A stretch of 64,000 nt of DNA from Puccinia triticina (taxonomy: Eukaryota; Basidiomycota; Pucciniomycetes; Pucciniales; Pucciniaceae), in contig NC_070564.1 in the NCBI RefSeq assembly GCF_026914185.1, forward strand, positions 6,572,001-6,636,000, in the 5' to 3' direction. Numbering within the stretch: the first letter of the stretch is position 1; each line of letters opens with the position of its first letter. A model generated the notes under the pieces. The model was not told where the DNA came from and did not search any database. It was given only the letters and a program-made list of their open reading frames with translations. The position numbers and the translations under genes were made by a program. Of this stretch, positions 32,384 through 42,064 are shown one piece after another.

Positions 32384-32698
32384 TGGCCTCGCCGGTCAGT
32401 TTGATTCGGGGCCACTGGGTCCGGAGAGGATTTCGATCTCCTTCATGGCCGCACCAGCGTCTTTGCTGAGGGTCTTCATGGCCTTGAAGGCTGCCTCCTT
32501 GGCGGTCCATTTGCCGGCGAGTGACGCACTGAAATCAGGCGATTGGCGGCAGTAAGCCAGCCCTTGCACGGTGAAGTTTCGATCTAGGAAAACGTCGGAT
32601 TGTGGCACGGCTGTGATCATCTCGACATCCGTCCCGACACCGAAAACGCCGTCTCCGTTCTCGTACTTCTGAGTGATTGTAGCCGCCAACGCAGCTCT
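32384..32698 (-). pseudogene. FAS2: Fatty-acid synthase alpha subunit, phosphopantetheinyl transferase exon
   Basis: In fungi this C-terminal domain of FAS alpha attaches the pantetheine arm to the acyl carrier domain. The exon encodes GVGTDVEMI (metal-binding Asp), FLDRNFTVQGLAYC, GKWTAKEAAFK (the W-KEA motif) and AGAAMKEIEIL in family order. It begins after a pyrimidine-rich tract ending AAGAG and ends at GCC|A-GTAAGC. One base appears lost near 32404, where the family continues in frame as a Val-Lys-Leu-Thr-Gly run; this puts a TGA at 32396-32398. The hAT element begins 70 bp upstream and no other FAS exon is present. It is an orphaned fragment. Confidence 0.82.
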
Positions 32699-33144
32699 CT
32701 TAAAAAGAAACAGAAGCGAGAAAAGCAAAGAAAGGGTCAAACAACAGGTGGATGATTGTACTGGCACTAGTAGGGTTGACAATCGGGTGGTTTCGGGCCG
32801 CCCACGGGCTAGCCCGCCTCAGCCCGCAACTTAATCGGACAGGCCGGGCCGGGCCAAAACCTCGGATTTTGCTGTCCGGCCCAAACCCGTGTCCGCAATG
32901 AGATGGACACGGGCTGTCCAGCGGCGCCCCGTTGGGCCGAATGGCCAGCGGGCCATGGCAGGCTGCCCGCGGGCAGCCCCCTGGGGGCCCACGGGCCAGG
33001 TAGAAGGACTCTCAAAAAATGTAGTTTTGGAGGAGACATGTATTTTTACAATTCAAAGGCATGTACTATGCAACTAGGGCAGCTACGAGCAAAAAGCTAT
33101 AGAAAAGAATGTAAAATAAAGCAGTCAAGAAAGAAGAAAAGAGG

Positions 33145-34235
33145 CTACTTCTTAATCCAGTCTTGAGCGCATGAGAGCATCCGCATCGGTGCGGGTGTAA
33201 CTCAAGGAGTAACAGATCTGCTTACTCCCGGATTAGCGCTAGTCCCGGCCGGCAACCGCATCGGTGCGGGATAAAAAGCTGTGTAAGTACGTGGTATGCA
33301 CCTACAGCTTATGTAAGCTGTGTTTGGTGCATACTTTTGGGTGGGGAGCAGTGTCTGCATGCATGTGAATATGCATGCAGCGCTTACTCCCAGGATTAGC
33401 GAGGAGTAACTTTACTCCCGCTTGCTCCAAATCGTACTCCCGGGAGGAGTTTAGTCCGATTAAATCGGACCCAATGCGGTTGCCTAGGAGGATTAGTTAC
33501 GCTAATCTTCCCTTAATCCGCAACCGATGCGGATGCTCTGAGAGTGCTTCGGTGGGTTTGTTGCTCAGGCGGCTTCAGCAGTCGTCCAAGACACACCCCC
33601 CAGTGGAAAAGGCCAATTCTGATGCCACAGAGGTTGCCGGGGCCATCAAGATTACCTTGGCAAGCTTTGAAAGGGTTGGAAAGCGGGAGGCATTGATCTT
33701 CCACCAGCTGAGGAGATCAAACTGTTCATCACTGGTTATACCAACATTCCTCTCCTCAAGGTAGAGGTCTAATTTGGCACCCGGTGCCTTGGATTGGCTG
33801 CTGTCTGTGGTGCCATTCATGTATTGGAGGAACCAAGTGGTATCCTCATTGGATTTTGTTTTTGGGATCAATGGTTTCTGGAATTGTGATTCGGAAGTGG
33901 CAGAGACAGGAGAGTACATTCCAGATAAATCAAGGATAGCCTCCCTGACCTTGCTCAGAAAGTCCTTGATCTCTTCAGAAGTGTGCATATTGATTAGGCT
34001 GAACTGAAGGTAGCGGATTTTGTAGTGAGGGTCAAGCACAAGTCTAATAGCTGCTATTTCTTGCATTGGCTCCCAGTATTTGAGGAATTTGCTCAATTAT
34101 TTTGGTGATGTGGCTGTTGCTGAGCTTGGAGGCTTCAGAGAATTGCTTCTCAATCCTCTTCATTGCACGGTAGGAGTGGTTTGTTGTTGGGTACCAAGTA
34201 TAACCGCTGAGCTCTAAAGTTGCTGTAAAAAACAA
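33145..34235 (-). pseudogene. hAT transposase, C-terminal half, broken
   Basis: The frame from 34235 holds the hAT core (YPTTNHSYRAMKRIEKQF), shifts near 34100, then continues (KYWEPMQEIAAIRLVLDPHY). The hAT dimerisation domain follows (DLLSWWKINASRFPTLSKLA, then PATSVASELAFSTGG). A TGA at VLDDC-stop-SRL replaces a coding codon. A 364-bp MITE then splits the last residues: NKPTEALS lies before it and CAQDWIKK plus TAG (33145-33147) after it. The N-terminal half, with the zinc finger and catalytic Asp residues, is missing. Inactive. Confidence 0.82.
33175..33538. mobile_element. 364-bp PIF/Harbinger MITE inside the hAT transposase
   Basis: Ends GAGCATCCGCATCGGTGCGG and CCGCAACCGATGCGGATGCTC, flanked by TGA at 33172-33174 and 33539-33541. 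Its removal rejoins the transposase C-terminus in frame. The same end sequence bounds the Myb/NAM-like gene region at 61517. Confidence 0.88.
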
Positions 34236-34480
34236 GAACCCATTAGCAAAATTACTAAGACCAATTGAATAGCATTGAAATAAAGGAAAAACTCACCTTC
34301 ATTAGCTTGTCCGGACCAGATGAGCAAGGCAAAGCCCACGGGCACCCGACGGGCAGCCCGTACCGACCCGCACCGTTTAGCAACCTGAATAAGCCGGGCT
34401 GAAGCTCCATATTTCCACAAAAGCACTGTCCGCGCCTGGCCCAAACCCGGCCGGGTTTGGGTGGCCTGTTGGACACCCGG

Positions 34481-35266
34481 TGTGGAACTCCTACCGTGCC
34501 AGGCGGTAGGCAGAGCGTCGAGGGGAAAGGTGCTGTTGAGGCTGCCCTCGTGGTGGTCCGGATGAAGAGCAATGAGGATCAGAAAGTGATAGCGTTGGGG
34601 GGGGGATTTTTGAGAGACGACGGGGATGGAATACCGTCGGCGGTGGTTGGTTTGTTAAGGATCAGATGATGATAAGGGATCAGGATCAGAGATAAAGGAT
34701 CAAGAATAGTGCTGGGGATACTGCCAGCGGATCAGAAAAGGGTGATGGAATTTCTCTTGGATCAGAGCAAGTCCCATGCCGTCCCATCCTCCAAGTTTGA
34801 ACTCGAACTTGGACTCTGGGGAGTGACATGTCACAGGACATGTCATCACATCCCTAACTACAAACATCAAACAGGAAAAGAGAAAAAAGAAGAAAGAGAA
34901 GAAAACACCACAACAATCAAAGATAAAGCAACACCAATGAGAATAAGGAAGAAAAGAAACACACAATCAAATAATAAAGAATCTAAAAAAAAGAAAACAA
35001 AACAAAACAAGACAAAAGAAACAAAATAAAACCCACATGACTCATGTGTTAGGACCAAGAAAGGAAAAGAAAGAATCTGGGAGGGATTTAGAATCTTGAG
35101 GAAGTGAGAAAGTGAGGGAGGGGATCATCTTGAGGATGAATCTTGAGGATCTTGAGGCTGAAGGGTCTTGAGAGGCTGGATAATTCTTCTCTTGAGGATT
35201 TTCTGATGAGTGATCTAAAATCTTGAAATCTTGATCTTGAGGCCCTGTACCAGTTTGACCACCACA
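34481..35266 (-). repeat. 3' LTR (element orientation)
   Basis: On the plus strand it runs TGTGGAACTCC to GACCACCACA. It contains an A-rich AAGAAA stretch and a GGATCAG repeat cluster. Identical to 39164-39949 (constant offset of 4683). ORFs inside are LTR translations. Confidence 0.9.
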
Positions 35267-35291
35267 TCCACCCACCATTTGCAGTCTGTCC

Positions 35292-37973
35292 CTAGACTGC
35301 GCCACGCATTCCTAGATCAAGAGAAGACAAAAGGGGAAGAACCCGGGGGCCGCTCACGAATGTGGCAAATTGTAGAGTTTTTGACAAAGCGGTAGAAACT
35401 ACCCGAGAGGTGCATACTTTGGGAGGACTTACTTTTATACTCCTATGCCTCCGCAGAAAACCCAAACAACACGGAACTAGTTTACCCTCATTGCGGAGGT
35501 GGACTTGAGGAGAGCAGAGACATTCTGCAGGATCAGGATCGGCTAGTTTATTCTCATTGCGGAGACGGATCTGAGTTCGAAAGAAAGGTTGTTGATTGGT
35601 GGAATCAGAGGAGGATCGGGAAGCTAGTTTAACCTCATCTCGGAGGCGGATCGGAGACGGTGAAGATAGTTTAACCTCATCTCGGAGGCGGATCGGCGTT
35701 GGGGAAGGTAGTTTAACCTTGTCTCGGAGGGTCGCCTTGGGTGTGAGAAGTTGATTGGGATTGAGTTTCATGTTGACCTGAATGATTTGATAATCCGAAT
35801 GCTTGAACCAAGATCGACTAAGATCCGGAGAGAGAGCTACGCCCAAAGACCTAGCTAGGAGTCGAGGATCAGAACCGAAATCTAGGGTGCTGAATATGCT
35901 TGAGTCGACGTCGCAAGACCAACACCTTTCTTCAGGAGACCCGTAGGATGCGATATCTTCCTGTTGACTTGGATAGAATTCAGATTGATGATGGCCTTCA
36001 TTAAGAGATCGTGATATGACAGCGGGAGCATCCCAAGAGTGAAAACCAAAATCCTCCTTGGATTCAAAGGAAGTTTGTGGTGACCGGAAAGAAACGTTGA
36101 TGAGACCGATAGGTCGGCCAAGATCCAAGCTAGCAACTTGATGACATTGAACAGCTGAGCGTTCCCTCGTCAGGCGCAGCTCCCGAACCCACTTGGCGTG
36201 CCTTTTGAGGTGAATCAAACAAGATCTGGTCCCGCTCCAACGATGGATGACGGTCGGTATTATCGCGGCCAACCTGGAAACAGCAAGAGGCGACAGGGTG
36301 TGGCTCACGAGAGTGGAAGATTGTAGGGTTTTGACGACTTGGGTGGCATCTACCCTGGGGTGCATACTATGGAGGGAGGACTTACTTTCAGTCTGGCTCG
36401 CCTCCGCAATAACAAAAAGTTCCAAAGTGATCAGATGAAAACCAATGGCAGAGCATGGTGCCGCCAAAGGCTTAATGCCCGCAGAACCTATCCCGAATTT
36501 GATGATTGGTCCAATACGTCCAGAGATTTTCCCGCAGACTCCCTGCCCTCGCTCCAATCGAAGAGGTAGTAGTTTACCCTCATTGCGGAGACGATCTTCG
36601 GATGTCAGGATTTGATTGGAGCCTACTCCAGTTTGACTCCACGCGAAACTCAGATCCGCCATTCCACCCGAGATCACAAGGCAAAAGGAAACGCTGGGAT
36701 TGGCGCGCGCATCAGAACCGATATGAGAATTGAGATTTCCGTTTTGAGAGGATGATAATGGGTGATTCAAATGGTCTTGAGCACCTTGAAGCGCAAAAAC
36801 CAGAGGTATTTGAGAGTTGAAAATCTCGCTTTGAAGCTCGGTAAGATCAGAAAATTTGAGATCAAAACCGGATGGGTCCTTTGACGCTTCCAGCCGGCTG
36901 TCAACCTGACGACGGAAAGCCCGCACAATCCTTCTATGACGATCGAAGATAATCGGCCGTAATAAAACTGAACTGAAAGAGTAGCAGGGCGACCGCGTAT
37001 GGCTCACGATAGTGGCAGGACGTAGGGTTTTGACAACGAGGTGGATATCTACCCGGAGGCGCATACTAAGGAGAGAACTTACTTCTAGTCCCTCTGCCTC
37101 CACCAAAATGAAACCCCCTCGACCATGCTCCAACTGAAGTACCGGTAGTTTACCCTCATTTCGGAGGCGATCTTCAGATATCGGGAGTTGATTGAAGACT
37201 ACTCCTGTTCGCTTCTGCGCGAAATTAGGATCTGCCTTGCCGCCTGAGATCTCAAGGCCAAAGAAGGCGCGGGAATTGAAGTCCGCGTCGAAGCCAACGT
37301 GAGGATTGAAAAGATTGTAATGAGGTAAAGGATCGAGGGGGATTGAAATCTTGCTCTTGTCTCGAGTAACGCTCCACAGCTTCTGATGATTGGACAGATG
37401 ATCATAAAAGATAGTATGATGATACAGAACTTCCATTAGGGGCTCAGAAGGATCTGGGGAGATGAGTATCTCCCCACCATCAGCAATTTTAATTCCTTCA
37501 CTGGCTGACGGGGCTATCATCGACGAGTTGGAGTCCAGAGGATACACAAAATGGGAATCAGAGAGGATTTCAAGTTTGCTGTCCAGATTCGCAGGCAACG
37601 GGATGGAATTCAGTAGAGAAGGCTCAGGCTTGACAGGCGATTGATCAGAAGGCTCCGGTGACAATTTGGATTCCGACTGAGGGGCTTCATGATGACTTGC
37701 CTCTTCAGTTGGTTGCTTGAAAAGCTCGGGATCAGCGGTAATATCTTCTTCTTCCGAATCAGGGATTGCAGTACGCGCGGGCTCCATAGCAGGACTAAGA
37801 CCCGGTGGACAAGTCAGAGGGAGATGATCGGAAGACTGGCGATTTTCATGTCGCCCTTGCAGGGAGGGATCAGATTGAAATTTTTCGGCAAGAGGCGGGG
37901 ATGCGACCTGATTAAAAGAGATGAGAAGATGCTCAAAAAGCCTCGGGATCTTCATCTGCTTGACTTTGATCAT
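35292..37973 (-). CDS. Second ORF of the LTR retrotransposon, repeat-built, no known domain
   Basis: 893 codons, overlapping the end of gag by 41 bp in another frame. The N-terminus is acidic and Pro/Ser-rich (PDSEEEDITADPELF). The rest is modular. A short motif, LRNEGKL or LRDEVKL, appears about seven times, and a roughly 35-residue module with the core RVDxxxVVKTL...VSHT appears three times. I see no aspartic protease DTG, no RT YxDD and no integrase motifs, so it is not a pol. It could be a scaffold, a captured protein, or coding-like sequence selected as RNA. The lack of stop codons over 2.7 kb in such a young element argues for a translated product. Confidence 0.6.
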   Translation of the reverse strand: MIKVKQMKIPRLFEHLLISFNQVASPPLAEKFQSDPSLQGRHENRQSSDHLPLTCPPGLSPAMEPARTAIPDSEEEDITADPELFKQPTEEASHHEAPQSESKLSPEPSDQSPVKPEPSLLNSIPLPANLDSKLEILSDSHFVYPLDSNSSMIAPSASEGIKIADGGEILISPDPSEPLMEVLYHHTIFYDHLSNHQKLWSVTRDKSKISIPLDPLPHYNLFNPHVGFDADFNSRAFFGLEISGGKADPNFAQKRTGVVFNQLPISEDRLRNEGKLPVLQLEHGRGGFILVEAEGLEVSSLLSMRLRVDIHLVVKTLRPATIVSHTRSPCYSFSSVLLRPIIFDRHRRIVRAFRRQVDSRLEASKDPSGFDLKFSDLTELQSEIFNSQIPLVFALQGAQDHLNHPLSSSQNGNLNSHIGSDARANPSVSFCLVISGGMADLSFAWSQTGVGSNQILTSEDRLRNEGKLLPLRLERGQGVCGKISGRIGPIIKFGIGSAGIKPLAAPCSAIGFHLITLELFVIAEASQTESKSSLHSMHPRVDATQVVKTLQSSTLVSHTLSPLAVSRLAAIIPTVIHRWSGTRSCLIHLKRHAKWVRELRLTRERSAVQCHQVASLDLGRPIGLINVSFRSPQTSFESKEDFGFHSWDAPAVISRSLNEGHHQSEFYPSQQEDIASYGSPEERCWSCDVDSSIFSTLDFGSDPRLLARSLGVALSPDLSRSWFKHSDYQIIQVNMKLNPNQLLTPKATLRDKVKLPSPTPIRLRDEVKLSSPSPIRLRDEVKLASRSSSDSTNQQPFFRTQIRLRNENKLADPDPAECLCSPQVHLRNEGKLVPCCLGFLRRHRSIKVSPPKVCTSRVVSTALSKTLQFATFVSGPRVLPLLSSLDLGMRGAV

Positions 37974-38931
37974 TGATTGAACAATCTAAAATTTCCTGCT
38001 CGCCGTCCCGGTCTTCTTCGTACGGACTGGTGAGCAAAGTTGTAGACTGAAACTGTACGGAGGGTAGTGAGGGCTGGAAAGAAGTGACAGCCTGACGAAT
38101 AGGTCGATTTGAGTCGAAAGGAATGATCGTGCCATTCGGAAGCCGGAATTCGCGTCCACGCTGTTCAACTAGGTGATCATTTTTTTCCTTCTGGAGTTCC
38201 CGACAACGAGCCATACTGTGCTCTTCTTGATGACAATAGTAACAAATCAAGGGCGGCTTCGTAGTTGGCGGAATGACTAGGGACGGCTGAAGACTGAATT
38301 TCCTCTCCAACCGCTGTTCGAAGGACTTAATCATCTCGGAGATCCCGTCGACTGTTTGGATGGGTTCGTTGCTGAGTACACAAGAAACGATTGGGTCCCA
38401 AGATTGACGAAATTCTTCATAATCCTGAGCAGAAAAGGTGCCCTCCTTCGCCATCCATGACTGAAGTAAATCGGCAAGATCTTGAAGAGTGAACTGGGGA
38501 ACTTTGACTCGGCCCCAGTACGTTAAGATTGATGCTTTTAGCCTTGTCCAGTCGTTTGATTCAAAGCCGTTCAGCGTCTGAGCAATGTCACAAACATCGT
38601 GTGATCCAATAAAGAAGCGGAATTGATAGGCCATGTCGAAGTCCGATGCACCGTCTTCTTTGGCCGCCGTTTCATATGCCTTGAGAAAAATCTCCACGTC
38701 CGTTCCGTCAAATACAAGGTCTCGATCTTCATTCTCTATTTTAACCATCCGAGCTGGCCGCCGAACATCCGACATGATAATTTTGATTGGTCGAGCACTA
38801 GATATCCAAAAAAAAAGCAACGGATCCAAGGGGCTCACGCATGTGGCTAAAGTGATGCTTTGACGACGTGTAGAGATACCCTGGAGGTGCAACTATGGAG
38901 AGAACTTACTTGTATCTCTCCAAACCTCCGC
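35352..38931 (-). repeat. Four ~100-bp internal repeats, each with a GTAAGT
   Basis: Copies at about 35352-35456, 36303-36418, 37012-37103 and 38833-38931. In element orientation each runs GCGGAGG, then AGTAAGTYCTC, a CACCTC box, a run of TCRTCAAAR, and ends GCCACATNCGTGAGC. Three lie inside the second ORF and one lies in the leader before gag. The conserved GTAAGT would make a consensus 5' splice site. Confidence 0.75.
37933..38775 (-). CDS. Gag protein with CCHC zinc knuckle
   Basis: The start is set at MSDVRRP (38775); upstream in-frame codons are leader. About 280 residues. The N-terminal half resembles retrotransposon capsid: FDGTDVEIFLKAYETAA, then YQFRFFIG, then LKASILTYWG. A zinc knuckle CYYCHQEEHSMARC (C-x2-C-x4-H-x4-C) lies near residue 180, followed by an acidic tail. 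It packages element RNA. The frame is intact. It matches Ty3/gypsy-type gag organisation without the pol. Confidence 0.82.
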   Translation of the reverse strand: MSDVRRPARMVKIENEDRDLVFDGTDVEIFLKAYETAAKEDGASDFDMAYQFRFFIGSHDVCDIAQTLNGFESNDWTRLKASILTYWGRVKVPQFTLQDLADLLQSWMAKEGTFSAQDYEEFRQSWDPIVSCVLSNEPIQTVDGISEMIKSFEQRLERKFSLQPSLVIPPTTKPPLICYYCHQEEHSMARCRELQKEKNDHLVEQRGREFRLPNGTIIPFDSNRPIRQAVTSFQPSLPSVQFQSTTLLTSPYEEDRDGEQEILDCSINDQSQADEDPEAF

Positions 38932-39111
38932 GAAACAAAGACTCCAAGCGAAGCAGATCCACGCCTACGACGCCGAGAGGAGTCGTCCTAGATAGAGAAA
39001 CTCAGGGGGAAAAAAAAAGAAGCAGGAATCCGGGGAAGAACTCGAGATCAAGTAGAAAGGATTTGAAAGGGAGAGCGCCTCAACCGCCAATCGTCTCGAA
39101 ATCCGTAAGGG

Positions 39112-39161
39112 CGAGACTGTAAATCTTGAGGTCGCTGGTTCGATCCCGGCTCGGGGGACCA
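39112..39161 (-). promoter_or_regulatory. Primer-binding region matching the 3' half of tRNA-Tyr
   Basis: Three bases from the 5' LTR, the plus strand reads as a tRNA 3' half: GACTGTAAATC (anticodon GTA), a variable loop, TGGTTCGATCCCGGC (T-arm) and CTCGGGGGACCA (acceptor strand with CCA). The element strand is therefore complementary to a tRNA-Tyr primer. A normal primer site is about 18 nt, but here the match runs for roughly 48 nt to the anticodon arm. No matching 5' acceptor strand is present, so this is not a tRNA gene. Confidence 0.8.
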
Positions 39162-39163
39162 AA

Positions 39164-39949
39164 TGTGGAACTCCTACCGTGCCAGGCGGTAGGCAGAGCG
39201 TCGAGGGGAAAGGTGCTGTTGAGGCTGCCCTCGTGGTGGTCCGGATGAAGAGCAATGAGGATCAGAAAGTGATAGCGTTGGGGGGGGGATTTTTGAGAGA
39301 CGACGGGGATGGAATACCGTCGGCGGTGGTTGGTTTGTTAAGGATCAGATGATGATAAGGGATCAGGATCAGAGATAAAGGATCAAGAATAGTGCTGGGG
39401 ATACTGCCAGCGGATCAGAAAAGGGTGATGGAATTTCTCTTGGATCAGAGCAAGTCCCATGCCGTCCCATCCTCCAAGTTTGAACTCGAACTTGGACTCT
39501 GGGGAGTGACATGTCACAGGACATGTCATCACATCCCTAACTACAAACATCAAACAGGAAAAGAGAAAAAAGAAGAAAGAGAAGAAAACACCACAACAAT
39601 CAAAGATAAAGCAACACCAATGAGAATAAGGAAGAAAAGAAACACACAATCAAATAATAAAGAATCTAAAAAAAAGAAAACAAAACAAAACAAGACAAAA
39701 GAAACAAAATAAAACCCACATGACTCATGTGTTAGGACCAAGAAAGGAAAAGAAAGAATCTGGGAGGGATTTAGAATCTTGAGGAAGTGAGAAAGTGAGG
39801 GAGGGGATCATCTTGAGGATGAATCTTGAGGATCTTGAGGCTGAAGGGTCTTGAGAGGCTGGATAATTCTTCTCTTGAGGATTTTCTGATGAGTGATCTA
39901 AAATCTTGAAATCTTGATCTTGAGGCCCTGTACCAGTTTGACCACCACA
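39164..39949 (-). repeat. 5' LTR (element orientation)
   Basis: Identical copy of 34481-35266. In element orientation it begins TGTGGTGGTC and ends GGAGTTCCACA. Confidence 0.9.
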
Positions 39950-40056
39950 TCGGCCCAATTTTCAACCCTAGGCACTACCACAACCATCCACCTATTGTTT
40001 GACCCTTTTTCAAATGTGAAAGCCCTTCAACCCTTGCAGGCACAAAGAAATGTCAC

Positions 40057-40290
40057 TGTTAAGTTTTTGACCAAGGGGCCCAAAAAGGGGCGGAAGAGCG
40101 GCAAGGATATTCTGGACAGTGAGAGGAGGATTTTCTCACTGGAACGGCTCAGGGGCGGAAAAAGAAGGAGAGAACCAATGGGTTGATTGCTTTGGACTAG
40201 GCTATGGTTAAATAGACTATATACATGGCATCAACTTGTGGTTTGAGAATAATAATGAATAAAAGAATAATGAATTTGAAACTTCTCAAC
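40057..40290 (+). mobile_element. LTR-like sequence related to the solo LTR at 51423
   Basis: Begins TGTTAAG and contains GGAGAGAACC and GGTTAAATAGACTATATAC, paralleling GAGGAGAACC and GGCTTTAAATAGACTAAAAAC in the 51423-51857 LTR. The AATAGACTA block probably is the LTR TATA region. I could not find its right terminus. Confidence 0.4.
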
Positions 40291-42064
40291 TCAGTGTAAC
40301 ATGTCAAAAGGTACATTGATATCCCCATCAGAGATGCGCGCAATCTAGAGGATAAGCAGCAAGTATTGTACTGTTATGGGGTAAGCTGAGTGCAAGTAGT
40401 TTGTGTAAGGACTGGAAGTCCTTCACTGAGTGATCAGTGGAGCGGAGGGCCAAAGGCCTGAAGTTCTATGAAAAGAGTGTGTATTTTGAAGGAATGACAA
40501 GAAAGGGGAAAACCATGGTGAATTCCAGCTTGAGGAAAAAGGAGAGAGGAGTCCTTCAAACGGGAGTACAAGATATATCGGGCAACAATATCATGTATAA
40601 GCATAAGTACATATGTGTCTAATGAGTTCAGTTTGAGTAAGTGTGAAACCTGAGTGAAACTCTTGGAGTTTGCTGAGAGAATTTACAACTGGGGGGAGGA
40701 GAGCCTCCTTAAATAGAAAAGAGTGAGGGATTTTAGCTCCAGGGGAACAAGAGAATGAGGGGTTTTACCTGCCCTGAAGACTACAATGAGGTATTTTGGC
40801 TGGTGGTTGACAGGTCACATGAGGTCATGATGTCATATGAGGGAATTTAGCTAGTGGGAATAGGAGGTGAGCTGTTTTAGCTGGCCTGTGTCAAATGATG
40901 TCATCTGCAAGCTGCATGAGGGTTTTTTGATATCTTGACACCTGCATGATGTCATCTGTCAACTGTCAGACTGCAGCCTCTATTACAGTAGTCTGCATGC
41001 ACCTGCATAAGACTGCATAAGCCTGCATCAAGTGTGCATAACACTGCATGACACTGCATGACATGTGCATAGCACAATGTAAGGAGTGCAGCTGATGAGT
41101 TAAAGTGTATGTAAAGGGTAGACAAGCTGTCAGGGTGGTCCATGTAACAGATTACATGTCCTGGGTAAGTGTGGTTCATGTAACGGATTACATGACCTGA
41201 GTATGGTGTTTTGTGTGTATGTCACTGAATGATGGTGTCTTGAAGGGGTTGTAACTTGTGATCCAGAGGGGTGTAAGGTGTGTTGTCCATGGTTTCCTGT
41301 GTAGTTTTGGCCGTAGAATCCAGTGGTGTCGCCATATTGAGTGATTTGTGAGTGTACATATGAGAAAAAAGGAAATTTTGAAATGGGCTAGATGGGTAAC
41401 CATAAAGCATACCACAGCAGAAGCACAAGCAAGAACCTTACTGGTCAACTCCAAGCAACAGAACAGCGCAAGCCCCAGAACCTTGTACGTACCCAAGATT
41501 GGATGTAAGCAGACTTTATTACAAGGCTGACTTCACTCCCGTTCTTCCACAGAACACTTGCCAAACGACTTGGACCTCAGACCCAGCAAGATCTGCTAGC
41601 CAGAATCTCAGAAGCTGCTTCGGAAGGATCAAGTATCTGTAAGCCTTATACCAGCCCTTTAAGGGAAAAAGAAACAGATGAGCTTAGCTGACGCAAACGA
41701 ACCACGTTCGTCAAGCAGCCCAAGACACAACGAACTTGTTCCGGCAAGACAAAACGAAGCTACTCCGATAGAACGGTGTTGCTCTCATAAGTCAAAGATA
41801 GAACAAGCCAAGAGAACACAGCAGCAGTTGAAGCTAACAAGAAACGTGCCGCTGTTAGGTGTAAAGCTCGCCACAGTCCTCATGCTCACTGCCCAAGACC
41901 ATCCCCAGCCTTGGCTCTTCTCAGCTACCATAAGCAGGCACATCTTGCCCTGCTTTCAGGTGCATTTCCACATCCCAGATTCCACTCTGTTATTGTTCTT
42001 CTCATTAGACATTTGTAATAGAAAATCTAATAGAAATCAATCTTTCAGTTGCTCTTAATCTTTT
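40291..42064. other. No gene recognised
   Basis: Contains short repeats of CTGCATAAGCCTGCAT and CTGCATGACA around 40980-41060. A plus-strand frame at 41678-42058 (126 codons) has no known domain. Confidence 0.4.

Larger units (their letters stand above)
34481..39949 (-). mobile_element. Young non-autonomous LTR retrotransposon
   Basis: Two 786-bp LTRs (34481-35266 and 39164-39949), identical as far as I can read, flank two minus-strand frames. The primer-binding site lies beside the right LTR and a purine-rich GGTGGGTGGA tract lies beside the left LTR, both as expected for minus-strand transcription. A gag frame and a second long frame are present, but there is no protease, reverse transcriptase, RNase H or integrase. 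It must rely on another element. A clean five-base duplication is not obvious; the flanks share only CGG. Confidence 0.85.
32771..39970 (-). mobile_element. hAT (Ac-like) DNA transposon containing nested insertions
   Basis: The left end is TAGGGTTGACAATCGGG and the right end CCCAATTTTCAACCCTA; Ac-type elements begin TAGGGATG. The flanks are GGCACTAG (32763-32770) and GGCACTAC (39971-39978), seven of eight identical. The body is 32771-34480 plus the last 21 bp, and a 5469-bp LTR retrotransposon lies between. A PIF-type MITE interrupts the transposase. Subterminal GC-rich GGCCCGGGC words occur at both ends. Sequence outside the duplication is also inverted between the two flanks for about 35 bp. 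Confidence 0.8.

Noticed and set aside
34700..35029. Frames of 88 and 106 codons (and their copies at 39383-39712)
   Set aside because: They lie wholly within identical LTRs and overlap each other on opposite strands; low-complexity Lys/Thr or Phe/Ser content.
39112..39161. A tRNA-Tyr gene
   Set aside because: Only the 3' half including CCA is present, with no matching 5' acceptor strand, and its position three bases from an LTR fits a primer-binding site.
38965..39255. 96-codon minus-strand frame
   Set aside because: It reads through the tRNA-Tyr-like primer region and LTR edge; the peptide is a familiar artefact of translated tRNA sequence.
34481..39949. Gypsy- or copia-type pol in the second ORF
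   Set aside because: No protease, RT, RNase H or integrase motif could be found in 893 codons.
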